Source: Mycolicibacterium flavescens
Lineage (GTDB): Bacteria; Actinomycetota; Actinomycetes; Mycobacteriales; Mycobacteriaceae
Length of the DNA: 64,000 nt
Direction: 5' to 3'
Assembly (NCBI GenBank): GCA_900637135.1
Contig: LR134353.1
Coordinates: 310,001-374,000 of the forward strand
Part shown: piece after piece, positions 20,330 through 30,622 of the stretch
Position numbering within the stretch: the first letter of the stretch is position 1
Layout of the letters: every line of letters begins with the position of its first letter
Notes under the pieces: generated by a model
Databases searched by the model: none
What the model saw: the letters and a program-made list of their open reading frames with translations, nothing else
Told to the model about the DNA's origin: nothing
Position numbers and translations under genes: made by a program

Positions 20330-21664
20330 ATGACCGAGACGACGGAATCCACGCTCTTCGGCGCGGACGAATTCTTCAGGCGCGGCAACTATGCGCCCGT
20401 CGCAGACGAACTGACCGAGTACGACCTGCCCGTGGAGGGCGCCATCCCGGCCGAACTCGACGGTTGGTATCTGCGCAACGGCCCGAACCCGCGCCAGGCC
20501 GCCGCGCACTGGTTCACCGGCGACGGCATGATCCACGGCGTCCGCATCGAGGACGGCCGCGCCAAGTGGTATCGCAACCGCTGGGTGCGCACCGACAGCT
20601 TCATCGAGGACTTCGGACTTTACAACGCCGACGGCACCCGCAACCTGCGCTCGAGCGTGGCCAACACCCACGTCGTCAACCACGCGGGCAAAACGCTGGC
20701 ACTCGTGGAATCGTCGCTGCCCTACGAGATCACCAACGATTTGGAGACGGTCGGGGCATACGATTTCGGCGGCAAGCTGCTGGACTCCATGACCGCTCAC
20801 CCCAAGATCTGCCCGCGGACCGGCGAACTGCACTTCTTCGGATACGGCAACATCTTTGCGCCGCACGTCACCTACCACCGCGCCGATGCCAACGGCGAAC
20901 TGACCGTCAACCGGCCGCTCGAGGTGCCCGCCCTGACGATGATGCACGATTTCGCCCTGACCGCTTCTCACGTGGTGTTCATGGATCTGCCGATCGTGTT
21001 CGACTTCGACGTCGCGACGAAGGGCAACGATGAGATGCCCTACCGCTGGAACGACGACTACGGCGCCCGCCTCGGTGTGCTGCGCCGCGATGACCCCTTC
21101 GGCGAGGTGCGGTGGTTCGACATCGCACCCTGCTACGTCTTCCACGTCGCCAACGCCTACGACGACGGGAATTCGATTGTGCTGCAGGCGGTCCGATATC
21201 CCGAGTTGTGGCGTGACACCGATGGTTTCGAGGCCGATGCTGTGCTGTGGACGTGGACGATCGACCTGTCGGCCGGCACCGTCACCGAGCGCCAACTCGA
21301 CGACCGCCCGGTCGAGTTCCCGCGCATCGACGACCGCCTGGCGACACTGCCCGCGCGCTACACCGTGGTGGTCGGCGACGGTCGTCTACTGCGCTACGAC
21401 CTGACCACGGGCGACGCGGTCGAGCACGCATTCGGGACCCCCGGTGCGCCCGGCGGCCCAGGTGAGGCGGTGTTCGTTCCGTCGTCATCGGGTGCCGCCG
21501 ACGAGAGCAGCGGCTGGTACCTCGGCTATGTATACGATCCCGCGCGCGACGGCAGCGATCTCGTCATCATCGACGCCGCCGAATTCGCCGGTCCGCCGGT
21601 CGCGAGAATCGCGCTACCGCAACGTGTTCCCTACGGCTTCCACGGCAACTGGATCACCGGTTGA
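20330..21664 (+). CDS. Carotenoid cleavage / lignostilbene-type dioxygenase
   Basis: Cleaves a conjugated double bond of a carotenoid, apocarotenoid or stilbene with O2. 444 residues from ATG 20330, with AAGGAG upstream. Family features: WYLRNGPNP near residue 50 and the four iron-binding histidines His157 (TAHPK), His206 (MMHDF), His272 (VFHVAN) and His438 (YGFHGNW). This is a seven-bladed propeller with an Fe(II) centre. Rv0654 is a family member in M. tuberculosis. The divergent PadR gene and its operator suggest induction by a lipophilic or aromatic substrate. Confidence 0.93.
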   Translation: MTETTESTLFGADEFFRRGNYAPVADELTEYDLPVEGAIPAELDGWYLRNGPNPRQAAAHWFTGDGMIHGVRIEDGRAKWYRNRWVRTDSFIEDFGLYNADGTRNLRSSVANTHVVNHAGKTLALVESSLPYEITNDLETVGAYDFGGKLLDSMTAHPKICPRTGELHFFGYGNIFAPHVTYHRADANGELTVNRPLEVPALTMMHDFALTASHVVFMDLPIVFDFDVATKGNDEMPYRWNDDYGARLGVLRRDDPFGEVRWFDIAPCYVFHVANAYDDGNSIVLQAVRYPELWRDTDGFEADAVLWTWTIDLSAGTVTERQLDDRPVEFPRIDDRLATLPARYTVVVGDGRLLRYDLTTGDAVEHAFGTPGAPGGPGEAVFVPSSSGAADESSGWYLGYVYDPARDGSDLVIIDAAEFAGPPVARIALPQRVPYGFHGNWITG

Positions 21665-21680
21665 TATCGGGTGGACTCCC

Positions 21681-22544
21681 TCATCCCGGTGGTGCGAAGC
21701 CGCCGGGATTGGGTGGCGCCGAATATCGCTGAGGTGGTGATGAATACCCACCGGGCGACGGTGGGGGTCCCGGCCATCGCGGCGGCGCAGGCGTCACCTG
21801 CAAACGCGCCAATTCCCGGCGGTGACGCTCGGCCAGCACCGCCGCGAGCACCATCTGCGGCGGTGTCCCCAGAGGCGGGGGCGGGGAGATCTGCGCGACG
21901 ACGTCGGCGGTGATGCGGTACGCCATCTGATCGCGCACAGTCGGATGCAATTGCGCTGCGCGGCCGAGGAACTGGCGTGCCAGCTCGGCCTGCTCCGGCT
22001 GCAGCCCGGAGAGCTGCAACGACGATGCCCACCACGCCAACTGCGGCGGCATCGGCGGGGGAGGCGACATCCGTGGTGTGCGCTCACTGATCACAATGGT
22101 GCCCGCGAAGATGTCACCGAGCCGCTTCCCTTTGGCCGACAACAGGCTGCTGATCACCGCAGGACCACCGGCCAGCATCCAGATCTCGATCACTCCGGAC
22201 AGCGCGCGGAAGAACGCCTGCCGGAACCGTTCTGGGCCGCCGTCTTCGGACACCACCCGAAGGCCCATCGCCATCTTGCCCAGCGAACGCCCCCGGGTGG
22301 CGGTCTCGAAAACGAGCGGATATCCGAGCAGGGCGAGCACGGTGAAGATGATCAGCACTGCCGCCGACAGCGCCGGGTCCAATTGGGTCAGCGTCAGGCT
22401 GAAGAGCAGGATGCCGATCAGGTAGAGCAGGAACACCACGGTGATGTCGATCAGCGCGGCGACGGCACGCACGGGGAGCTGGGCGATCTGGACGTCGAGG
22501 ACCACCGCGTCGCCGGTCACGACGGGTTCCTGCTGCCAGACCAT
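21681..22544 (-). CDS. RDD-family membrane protein with proline-rich tail
   Basis: 287 residues from ATG 22544 (TTG 22553 is an upstream alternative). The RDD domain spans residues 25-155: RAVAALIDITVVF has the Arg and Asp of the family, then two or three helices and TRGRSLGKMAMGLRV. A C-terminal cytosolic region of about 130 residues is rich in Gln/Leu and then in Pro/Gly/Tyr (ending NPGGFAPPG). Matches Rv3695 in position. RDD proteins are proposed transporters. It diverges from the SpoIIM gene with 28 bp between starts. Confidence 0.88.
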   Translation of the reverse strand: MVWQQEPVVTGDAVVLDVQIAQLPVRAVAALIDITVVFLLYLIGILLFSLTLTQLDPALSAAVLIIFTVLALLGYPLVFETATRGRSLGKMAMGLRVVSEDGGPERFRQAFFRALSGVIEIWMLAGGPAVISSLLSAKGKRLGDIFAGTIVISERTPRMSPPPPMPPQLAWWASSLQLSGLQPEQAELARQFLGRAAQLHPTVRDQMAYRITADVVAQISPPPPLGTPPQMVLAAVLAERHRRELARLQVTPAPPRWPGPPPSPGGYSSPPQRYSAPPNPGGFAPPG

Positions 22545-22572
22545 AAGGGTCAACGCTACTAGGATTCACCGC

Positions 22573-23565
22573 GTGGATGTCGACGCCTTCGTGCTCGCGC
22601 ACCGTCCGACGTGGGACCGGCTCGAGCACCTGATCAAGCGGCGTCGAGAGCTCACCGGTCCCGAGGTCGACGAGCTGGTCGATCTCTACCAGCGCGTGTC
22701 GACGCATCTGTCGATCGTGCGCACCGCGAACGCGGAGCCGGTGATCGTCGGCCGGCTCTCGGGGCTGGTCGCGCAGGCGCGAGCCGCGGTGACGGGCGCG
22801 CACGCCCCGCTGTGGCGTGAGTTCGTGCGGTTCTGGACCGTGTCGTTCCCCGTCGTCGCCTATCGGTCGCGGTGGTGGTGGCTCAGTACGGCCTTCGCGT
22901 TCTTCGCGTTGGCCGCCATTATCGCGGTGTGGGTTTCGGGCAGCCCGGAGGTGCGGGCCATGATCGGAACGGCCGACGAGATCGATCAGATGGTCAACAA
23001 CGACTTCGCGGCGTACTACAGCGAGCACCCGGCAGGCTCGTTCGCGCTGCAGGTTTGGGTGAACAACGCGTGGATTGCGTTGCAGTGCCTCGGCTTTGCG
23101 ATCCTGCTTGGTATTCCGATTCCCTACGTGGTCTTCCAGAACGCCGCCAACCTCGGTGTGGCGGCGGGACTGATGTTCGGCGCGGGCAAGGGTGACATCT
23201 TCCTCGGCCTGATCACACCGCACGGGCTGCTCGAACTGACCGCGGTGTTTCTGGCTGCCGGCGCGGGTATGCGGCTGGGCTGGAACGTCATCTCACCGGG
23301 TGACCGGCCGCGCGGACAGGTGCTCGCCGAGCAGGGTCGTGCGATCGGCGCGGTGGCGGGCGGGCTGGTGGCGGTCCTGCTGATCTCGGGCCTCATCGAG
23401 GCGCTCGTGACGCCGTCGCCGTTGCCGACCGCCGCGCGCATCGCCATCGGTGTGGCCGCCGAGATCGCGTTCCTGGCCTACATCTTCTACTTCGGGCGCA
23501 AGGCCGAGCAGGCGGGGGAAACCGGAGACGTCGAGGACGCTCCCGACGTCGTCCCGGTGGGCTAG
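22573..23565 (+). CDS. Stage II sporulation protein M-like (DUF95) membrane protein
   Basis: 330 residues from GTG 22573. The N-terminal 90 residues are cytosolic and helical with conserved WDRLEHLIKR; five or six transmembrane helices follow. The pattern NNAWIALQCLGFAILLGIP and the LITPHGLLELTA motif is the SpoIIM signature. Mycobacteria do not sporulate; the protein is conserved beside RDD/MoxR/DUF58 clusters, suggesting a membrane partner of that complex. The 3' end overlaps the convergent DUF58 gene by 4 bp. Homologue of Rv3694c in order and length. Confidence 0.9.
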   Translation: MDVDAFVLAHRPTWDRLEHLIKRRRELTGPEVDELVDLYQRVSTHLSIVRTANAEPVIVGRLSGLVAQARAAVTGAHAPLWREFVRFWTVSFPVVAYRSRWWWLSTAFAFFALAAIIAVWVSGSPEVRAMIGTADEIDQMVNNDFAAYYSEHPAGSFALQVWVNNAWIALQCLGFAILLGIPIPYVVFQNAANLGVAAGLMFGAGKGDIFLGLITPHGLLELTAVFLAAGAGMRLGWNVISPGDRPRGQVLAEQGRAIGAVAGGLVAVLLISGLIEALVTPSPLPTAARIAIGVAAEIAFLAYIFYFGRKAEQAGETGDVEDAPDVVPVG

Positions 23566-24883
23566 AGACGGCCGGTGGTCTTGAGGGCCAGGTAGTGGTC
23601 GGCCAAGGCGGGCGCCAGCTCCTCGGGTGCGGCGTCGACCACATCGACGCCCCGGCGCCGCAGCCGAGACGCGATGGCACGCCGCTCGTTGCGCGCCCGT
23701 TCGGCCGCTGCGGCGTCATAGACCTGCGGGGCGTCGGCGCGGCCTGCGGCAAGCGCCTCGACCCGGGGATCGGCCACTGCGGCGACGAGCACCGCGTGCT
23801 TGGCCGTCAGCTGCGGAAGCACATTCATCAGGCCCTCGTCGAGCGCTGACGCGTTGAGGTCGGTGAGCAGCACCACCAGCGCGTGCCTGCGGACGCGGCG
23901 CAGCACCGCGGCGGCCATCGCGCCCGCATCGGATTCGATCAGCGCCGGCTCGATCGGGGCCATCGCCGCGACCAGCTGAGCGAGCAGCTCGGTACGCGAA
24001 GCGTTGAACACCGCGGCCCTGGTGACCCGGTCGTGGGCCAGGAAGTCGACGTGGTCGCCTGCCCGCGAGGCCAGCGCGGCCAGCAGCAGCGCGGCGTCCA
24101 TCGACCAGTCCAGCCGTGGCCACCCCGACGGATCGTTCGAGGTCGGATCGATGCCGACGCGGCCCGCCGATGTGCGAGAGGTGTCGAGCACGATCACCAC
24201 GCGCTGGTCCCGTTCCGGGCGCCACGTTCTGACCACCACGTCGGCGCAGCGAGCGGAGGCCCGCCAGTCGATCGACCTGACGTCGTCGCCGATCACGTAT
24301 TCGCGCAGCGAGTCGAACTCGGTGCCCTGCCCGCGAATCAGGACCGGTGTATTGCCTTCCAGCTCACGAAGTTTGGCCAGCCGTGAGGGAAGGTGCTTGC
24401 GCGACAGAAACGGCGGCAGAATCCGGATCCGCCACGGCACCCGGTGCGAGCTCTGCCGTCCGGCCAGCCCAAGCGGCCCCGTCGCGCGGACGGTGACCAA
24501 CGACGATTCCTGGTCGCCTCGGCGCACCGGCCGCAGCGTCGTTTCGAATCGAAGTTGTTGACCCGCGGCCAGGTTCACCGGATGGAGACGGGGATGGGCC
24601 CGCGCGCTCGGTGGCCACGCGTCGCGCACGACGCCGTTGATGCGCCGGCTGCCGGAGTTATCGGTGTGCAGAACGGCCGTGACGTCTTGGCCAAGCCGGG
24701 CGGTGGTGTCGCCGGACCGGGTGAACCGCACGCGGCGGGTGTTGCCCGCCAGGGCGGCATCGAGCCCGATCAGTACGACAAGCGCACCGAGCAGGACGGC
24801 GAACGTGGACGCGGGCCGGGGAGAGACCGCGATCGGCAGGACGCACACCAGTGCGACCAGCGCGGAGCGCCCGGTGAGGATCA

Positions 24884-24884
<1 letters not shown>
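23562..24884 (-). CDS. DUF58 protein with vWA-like domain
   Basis: 440 residues from GTG 24884, overlapping the MoxR stop by one base (TAGTG). Two N-terminal transmembrane helices (about 5-50) precede a beta-rich region. The DUF58 signature GTEFDSLREYVIGDDVRSIDWRAS (centre near residue 220) leads into a von Willebrand A-like fold with VIVLDTSRTS as a degenerate metal site. DUF58 proteins work with MoxR AAA+ ATPases, probably as insertion targets or adaptors. Last gene of a five-gene operon. Confidence 0.92.
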
Positions 24885-25842
<958 letters not shown>

Positions 25843-25846
<4 letters not shown>

Positions 25847-26988
25847 GAGTATGCGACCTGCCTTTCGATGTTGTCGAGTTCGCGTGCGAGGTTGACCAGT
25901 TCGACGTCGTCGCCGGGTGGCGGGCCGAACAAGGTGTGTGCGATCGCCTGGGGATGGACACCGCTGTGTGCGGCCACCGCCTGGACCACCGCGGCCGGAT
26001 CGGGGTTGACGCCAAGGCCGAGGCGGGGCTGCATGCGCTGTAGCGCGGCGGTGCGCAACGCGTCTGCCGCACTGTCGCGGGCACGCCGCGAGCGGTAGAG
26101 ACGGCCGCGCCCCTCCACGGTTTCGGAGGCTCGCACGACCACGGGCAGGCGTTCGGCGACCAGTGGACCGATGCGGCGGCCCTTCCAGAGCGCGAGTAGC
26201 ACCACCACTGCGACCAGTTGCCACAGGATCCAGCCCACGTGTTCGGGTGCGAGATCGAACAGGCTTGCCGCGCCGTCGGATTCGCCCTCGGTGAACTGGG
26301 GCGCATACCAGATCATTCGCGGATTCGTGCCTGCGAGGTTCATCGCGAGCGCCGCGTTGCCCGCCTTGGGCAGGCCGCGGTTCGTCATGAACCCGGTATC
26401 GCCGACCAGCGTGATGTCCCGGCCGTCGGCGGTGTAGCGGACCAGCGCGCCTTCGTAACAGCGCGTCAGGTCAATGCCGTCGCCGGCGACCTCGTAGGCG
26501 TCGCTCACGCTGAACTGCACGGCCCCGGCGCGGGTGGCCTCACGAAGGTCGCAGTCAGGGCGTTCGCCGCCGCCGAACGTGGTGGCTCCGCTCAGCTTCA
26601 CCTCGGGCGCCAGTGCTTCGCGAGTGCGTGAATTGGGTTGCACCAGCAGGCGATCACCCGGTAGCGCCGCAAGACGCTGGAGCACTCCCTCGTCGACGAG
26701 GTGATAGGTCTGCACCACGACAAGCAGGGTGTCGGGCCGCGCGGCCGCCTCCACCGCGGCCACGTCGGGCGCTTCGACGACGTCGACCCCGTTTTCGGCC
26801 AGCAACGTCATCAAGGCCCGCGCTCCGTCCGGCCCGGTGGAGTTCGGGTCCATCCATCCCCCGGGACGAGGTGCGGTCAGGTAGGCGCTGAGAACGGCGA
26901 ATGCGACGATGACGGCCAACCCCAGCACGACCCAGCGCGCTCCGCGCCATCGTGTGCGCAGCGTGGGCTCCACGGCGGTGTCGGTCAT
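25843..26988 (-). CDS. DUF4350 membrane protein
   Basis: 381 residues from ATG 26988, which overlaps the DUF4129 stop (ATGA). One transmembrane helix near residues 20-40 is followed by PNSTGPDGARAL, the start of a DUF4350 domain resembling a class-I amidotransferase/GldG-like fold. A second helix lies near residues 250-270 (WILWQLVAVVVLLALW), then a basic cytosolic tail. The region between the helices should be extracytoplasmic. Function unknown; conserved with MoxR/DUF58 (Rv3691 in order). Confidence 0.85.
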
Positions 26989-27638
26989 CGGATCTCGGCC
27001 CACCCGTCAGACGCGGCGGGGGTGAAAGGGGTCGAGGCAGCCACCGGAGCACGCGACCTCACGTGGTCGTCGAGATCGGCGATGAGCCGGTAAGCCTTCT
27101 CGGTGCCCGGAATCTCGCCATACGTGACGTCATTGAATGCCGTTGAAGCAGCGACGAGTTCGTCACTCAGTTGCGGGAGCTGGCGGCCCGCGTCACGAGC
27201 AAGCTCGGTGGCGGTGCGGCCGGGGACCGGGTCGAGCACACCGGTCTCCTCTAACTGTCGGGCGACGGCCCGCAGGCGATGCCGGATCGCCGCGGCCCAG
27301 TCCGCTGCCGTCGCGCACTGTTCGGCGGTCGCCCGATGCTGTGCTGCCGTCATATCGTGCTCGCCGAACAACGCCTCGGTGTGGCCGCGGCCCGTTCGCA
27401 TGGCCCGGCGCCCGATCCGGATCGCCAGGACCACCGCGACGGCCACGAGGATCAGCAGGACCGTGATCGTCACCCAGCCGCCCGGTATCGACGAGCCCTC
27501 CGCAGCCAGCCGGTAGATCAGATCGTCGACCCATTCACTGACCCGGTCGGTCAGGGAAGGCTTGGGATATATCGGTTTTGCGAGCTCGCGCTGCGCCGCC
27601 TCGTGCGCGGCATCGCTGTCGATGTCTATGGTCGGCAC
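26985..27638 (-). CDS. DUF4129 membrane protein
   Basis: 217 residues from GTG 27638, 1 bp after the stop of the upstream membrane gene. The N-terminal part is acidic; one transmembrane helix spans about residues 53-75 (GGWVTITVLLILVAVAVVLAI). The C-terminal DUF4129 helical domain includes AAIRHRLRAVARQLEETGVL and GRTATELARD. Such domains occur with transglutaminase-like and MoxR/DUF58 systems. Corresponds to Rv3690. Confidence 0.85.
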   Translation of the reverse strand: MPTIDIDSDAAHEAAQRELAKPIYPKPSLTDRVSEWVDDLIYRLAAEGSSIPGGWVTITVLLILVAVAVVLAIRIGRRAMRTGRGHTEALFGEHDMTAAQHRATAEQCATAADWAAAIRHRLRAVARQLEETGVLDPVPGRTATELARDAGRQLPQLSDELVAASTAFNDVTYGEIPGTEKAYRLIADLDDHVRSRAPVAASTPFTPAASDGWAEIR

Positions 27639-27639
27639 G

Positions 27640-28866
27640 TCAGTTCTGGCGGGTCAGCCACAGGTGGTCGGTGGAGTCGGACGGGGCGGTGGGACCGTAG
27701 CCGGCGCCGGTCTGCAACACCAGGTCGAAGGCCTCTCTGCGGATGCGGCCGTCGGTGTACTGCAGCGCCACCACACCCGCGCTGAAAGGTGCGGTGATGA
27801 TCTGGCCGATCGCGCCTCCGACCGACACCATGACCAAGGCGAACAGCGCGGCCGTGGTGGTCGTGGCCGCCATCAGGATTATCTGCCCGCCGAGGCTGAA
27901 CGGGAACGCGACGGCGCCGGCGACGAGTTGCGCGACGATCACGGCGAGCAGGCGAATACCCAATACCCGCCAGAAGTCTCGTTTGATCAAGGCGAACGAC
28001 CGCTTGACCGCGTCGACGATGCCGAGTCGTTCGAGGACGATGATGACCGGAGTGAACGTGAGCATCGTCCCCAGGTACACCAACGCCGCAATCAACGCCA
28101 GTACCAAGGGGATTCCGATGAGCACCGCGGCCGCGCCACCCGCAGCGGCCCCGACCCCGAAGATGATGCCGACCACGGCAGCGATCAACAGCATCGCGCC
28201 GAGGACCTCCAGAACGGAGAAGCCGATCAGCGCCCACAGCCGGCCCTGAAGCCGTTGCCACGCTTGCCCGATGGTGATCCCAGAGCCGAAGACGGCCCTG
28301 CCCACGACGACGGTAAGCAGACCGCTCAGCAGAATCGCGGCCAACCCGGTCGCGACCGATCCGGCGAGGCTCGACAGCATGGTGCTCACCAGCACACCCG
28401 CCGACACCTCCTCCTCACCGCTGAGCGTGGGGATCAGTTGCCCGCCGACAGCGAGCGGGCCGACGGACAGAATCAGCGCGATCAGCTGGGTGGCGACCAC
28501 CACGATGGTCGTCAACCCGAGCGTCGCTTTGGGATTCGCCCGGATGTAAGCGACCGCACCGTTGAAGATGTCCGACAGCGTCAGCGGGCGAAGGGGGATG
28601 ACACCCGGCTTGAGTGCGGGCGGCCCGTAACCCTGGGGAGGCCCGTAACCCGGTGGCCCGTAACCCGGGGGCAGCCCGTAACCCGATTGGCCATAGCCGG
28701 AGCCGTAACCCGGCGGGCCGTACCCCGGCGGTGGCGCATAACCGGGCGGCGGATACCCCTGCGGTGGATAGCCCGGCGGCGGATACCCCGGCGGCGGATA
28801 CCCCCGCGGTGGATAACCCGGCGGCGGTGGGCCTGCAAAACCGGACCCGCCGGCGTCGGTGCTCAT
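27640..28866 (-). CDS. Polytopic membrane protein with N-terminal PPGY repeats
   Basis: 408 residues from ATG 28866. Residues 10-85 are a low-complexity run of GYPPPGYPP-type units (about a dozen), visible in DNA as a GC-rich tandem repeat near 28612-28840. The remainder has about six long hydrophobic helices with Gly/Ala/Val-rich sequence (LTLSDIFNGAVAYIRANPKATLG opens it) and matches glycerophosphodiester-phosphodiesterase membrane-domain-like proteins. First gene of the MoxR operon (Rv3689 in order). The proline/tyrosine repeat may be a cytosolic interaction region. Confidence 0.87.
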   Translation of the reverse strand: MSTDAGGSGFAGPPPPGYPPRGYPPPGYPPPGYPPQGYPPPGYAPPPGYGPPGYGSGYGQSGYGLPPGYGPPGYGPPQGYGPPALKPGVIPLRPLTLSDIFNGAVAYIRANPKATLGLTTIVVVATQLIALILSVGPLAVGGQLIPTLSGEEEVSAGVLVSTMLSSLAGSVATGLAAILLSGLLTVVVGRAVFGSGITIGQAWQRLQGRLWALIGFSVLEVLGAMLLIAAVVGIIFGVGAAAGGAAAVLIGIPLVLALIAALVYLGTMLTFTPVIIVLERLGIVDAVKRSFALIKRDFWRVLGIRLLAVIVAQLVAGAVAFPFSLGGQIILMAATTTTAALFALVMVSVGGAIGQIITAPFSAGVVALQYTDGRIRREAFDLVLQTGAGYGPTAPSDSTDHLWLTRQN

Positions 28867-28948
28867 GGCCACTATCCTGTCGAGGACGGTGCGAATTGAC
28901 AACGTCGTCGGGCGGTCGTCGCGGCCGAGCGCAGCGTAGTTTTGGCTC

Positions 28949-29413
28949 ATGGGCGAACTCAAAGAACGGTTGCGAAGCGACCTGACGGCGGCGATGAAGT
29001 CGCAGGACAAGCTGCGCACCGCGACGCTACGGATGCTGCTCGCAGCCATCACCACAGAAGAGGTCGCAGGCAAGGAGTCGCGCGAGCTGACCGACGCCGA
29101 GGTACTCAAGGTGCTGGCCAGAGAGTCCAAGAAACGTGGCGAGTCCGCACAGATCTACACGCAGAACGGGCGTGGTGAACTCGCCGCCAACGAGCATGCC
29201 GAAGCGCAGGTCATCGATGAGTACCTGCCGACTCCGTTGACCGAGGCAGAACTGGCCGACGTCGCCGACACCGCGATCGCACAGGTCGCCGAGGAGATTG
29301 GTGAGCGGCCCGGCACCAAGCAGATGGGGCTGGTGATGAAGGCCGCGACCGCCATCGCGGCCGGTAAGGCCGACGGTGCACGGCTCTCGGCGGCGGTGAA
29401 GGCCAGGCTGTAG
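28949..29413 (+). CDS. GatB/YqeY-domain protein
   Basis: 154 residues from ATG 28949. The YqeY domain covers the whole chain: MGELKERLRSDLTAAMKSQD, TLRMLLAAI, the central ELTDAEVLKVLARESKKR and the C-terminal GKADGARLSAAVKARL. It resembles the tRNA-binding tail of the amidotransferase subunit GatB, but the stand-alone protein has no settled role. Diverges from the MoxR operon by 82 bp. A hairpin begins directly after its stop. Confidence 0.93.
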   Translation: MGELKERLRSDLTAAMKSQDKLRTATLRMLLAAITTEEVAGKESRELTDAEVLKVLARESKKRGESAQIYTQNGRGELAANEHAEAQVIDEYLPTPLTEAELADVADTAIAQVAEEIGERPGTKQMGLVMKAATAIAAGKADGARLSAAVKARL

Positions 29414-29448
29414 CGAGCCGGGCACCCGTTTTCGCGGGGTGGGGCTCG
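29414..29448 (+). terminator. Stem-loop after the yqeY-like gene
   Basis: CGAGCC (29414-29419) pairs with GGCTCG (29443-29448), and CACCC (29423-29427) with GGGTG (29437-29441), around a loop containing TTTT. It follows the stop codon immediately and ends 14 bp before the next start. There is no terminal U-tract, as is usual for mycobacterial terminators, so it may only attenuate transcription. Confidence 0.5.
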
Positions 29449-29462
29449 GGTACCCCGCAGCC

Positions 29463-30449
29463 ATGACGCGGTTCGGGTACACCCTGATGACAGAGCAGAG
29501 CGGGCCAAAAGAACTTGTCCGCTACGCGGTTTCGGCCGAACACGCGGGCTTCGACTTCGAGGTGTCCTCCGACCACTACTTCCCGTGGCTGTCTGCACAG
29601 GGACATGCGCCGTACGCGTGGTCGGTGCTGGGCGCGGTCGCCCACGCCACCGAGCGTGTGGAGCTGTTCACCTACGTCACCTGCCCCACGATGCGTTACC
29701 ACCCGGCGATCGTCGCGCAGAAGGCCGCGACGCTGCAGATCCTCGCCGACGGCCGTTTCACGCTGGGTTTGGGCAGCGGTGAGAACCTCAACGAGCACGT
29801 CGTCGGCAAGCGCTGGCCGACGGTGGCGCGACGCCAGGAGATGCTGCGCGAAGCGATCCAGATCATCCGCGAGCTGTTCACCGGAGACCTCGTCGACTGG
29901 AAGGGCGAGTACTTCGAGGTCGACTCCGCACGCCTGTGGGACCTCCCTGAGACCCCCGTCGCGATCGCCACCGCGGTTTCGGGTGAGCGGTCGGTCGAGA
30001 CGTTCGCGCCGCTGTCGGATCACCTGATCGCCGTCGAACCGAATAGGGATCTCGTCGATGCGTGGCACGAGGCCAGGCGCGCCACCGGCCTGCCCGGTGA
30101 CGTGCGCGTCGTCGGGCAGATCCCGGTCTGCTGGGACACCGACAAAGACGCCGCGGTGCGTCGGGCGCACGACCAGTTCAGGTGGTTCAGCGGTGGGTGG
30201 GCGGTCAACTCCGACCTTCCGACCACCGCGGGCTTCGACGGTGCGACGCAATACGTGCGCCCGGAGGACGTGGCCGAATCCATCCCCTGCGGACCCGATC
30301 TCGATGCGATCGTCGAGGCGGTCAGCAAGTACTGGGAAGCCGGCTTCACCGATATCGCGCTCGTGCAGATCGGCGACGAGGGACAAGAGCAGTTCCTCAA
30401 GGAAGCCGCAGCGCCGCTGCTGGACAAGCTGCGTTCCGCAGCCAACTAG
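29463..30449 (+). CDS. F420-dependent LLM-class oxidoreductase (predicted)
   Basis: 328 residues from ATG 29463. Luciferase-like TIM barrel: FGYTLMTEQSGPKELVRYAVSAE at the N-terminus, SSDHYFPW, then the LGLGSGENLNEHVVGKRWP phosphate/cofactor loop and PVAIATAVSGERSVE. This is the TIGR03557-type G6PDH-family branch that uses coenzyme F420. The substrate is unknown; it is not assigned as Fgd1. A 53-residue acidic protein gene follows after 11 bp. Confidence 0.88.
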   Translation: MTRFGYTLMTEQSGPKELVRYAVSAEHAGFDFEVSSDHYFPWLSAQGHAPYAWSVLGAVAHATERVELFTYVTCPTMRYHPAIVAQKAATLQILADGRFTLGLGSGENLNEHVVGKRWPTVARRQEMLREAIQIIRELFTGDLVDWKGEYFEVDSARLWDLPETPVAIATAVSGERSVETFAPLSDHLIAVEPNRDLVDAWHEARRATGLPGDVRVVGQIPVCWDTDKDAAVRRAHDQFRWFSGGWAVNSDLPTTAGFDGATQYVRPEDVAESIPCGPDLDAIVEAVSKYWEAGFTDIALVQIGDEGQEQFLKEAAAPLLDKLRSAAN

Positions 30450-30460
30450 AAGGGACCGAT

Positions 30461-30622
30461 ATGCCGACCGGAAAAGGCATCTACGACGACGACGACGCCG
30501 ACGAGCGCGACAAGCGCAAGGCGCAGCGCACCGGGCCGAAGGACGAGGGCGGCGACGGCGGCATGGCAACCCGCGAGAACGCCCCGGACGTCGCGGAATC
30601 CGGCGGGGAGCCTACGGCCTGA
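30461..30622 (+). CDS. Small acidic, disordered protein
   Basis: 53 residues from ATG 30461 with AGAAGGGA upstream at good spacing. It contains YDDDDADERDKRKAQ and a Gly/Asp-rich middle (EGGDGG), with no hydrophobic core, so it is probably disordered. The ribosome site and the 11-bp distance from the oxidoreductase stop support translation as the second gene of an operon. Function unknown. Confidence 0.65.
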   Translation: MPTGKGIYDDDDADERDKRKAQRTGPKDEGGDGGMATRENAPDVAESGGEPTA

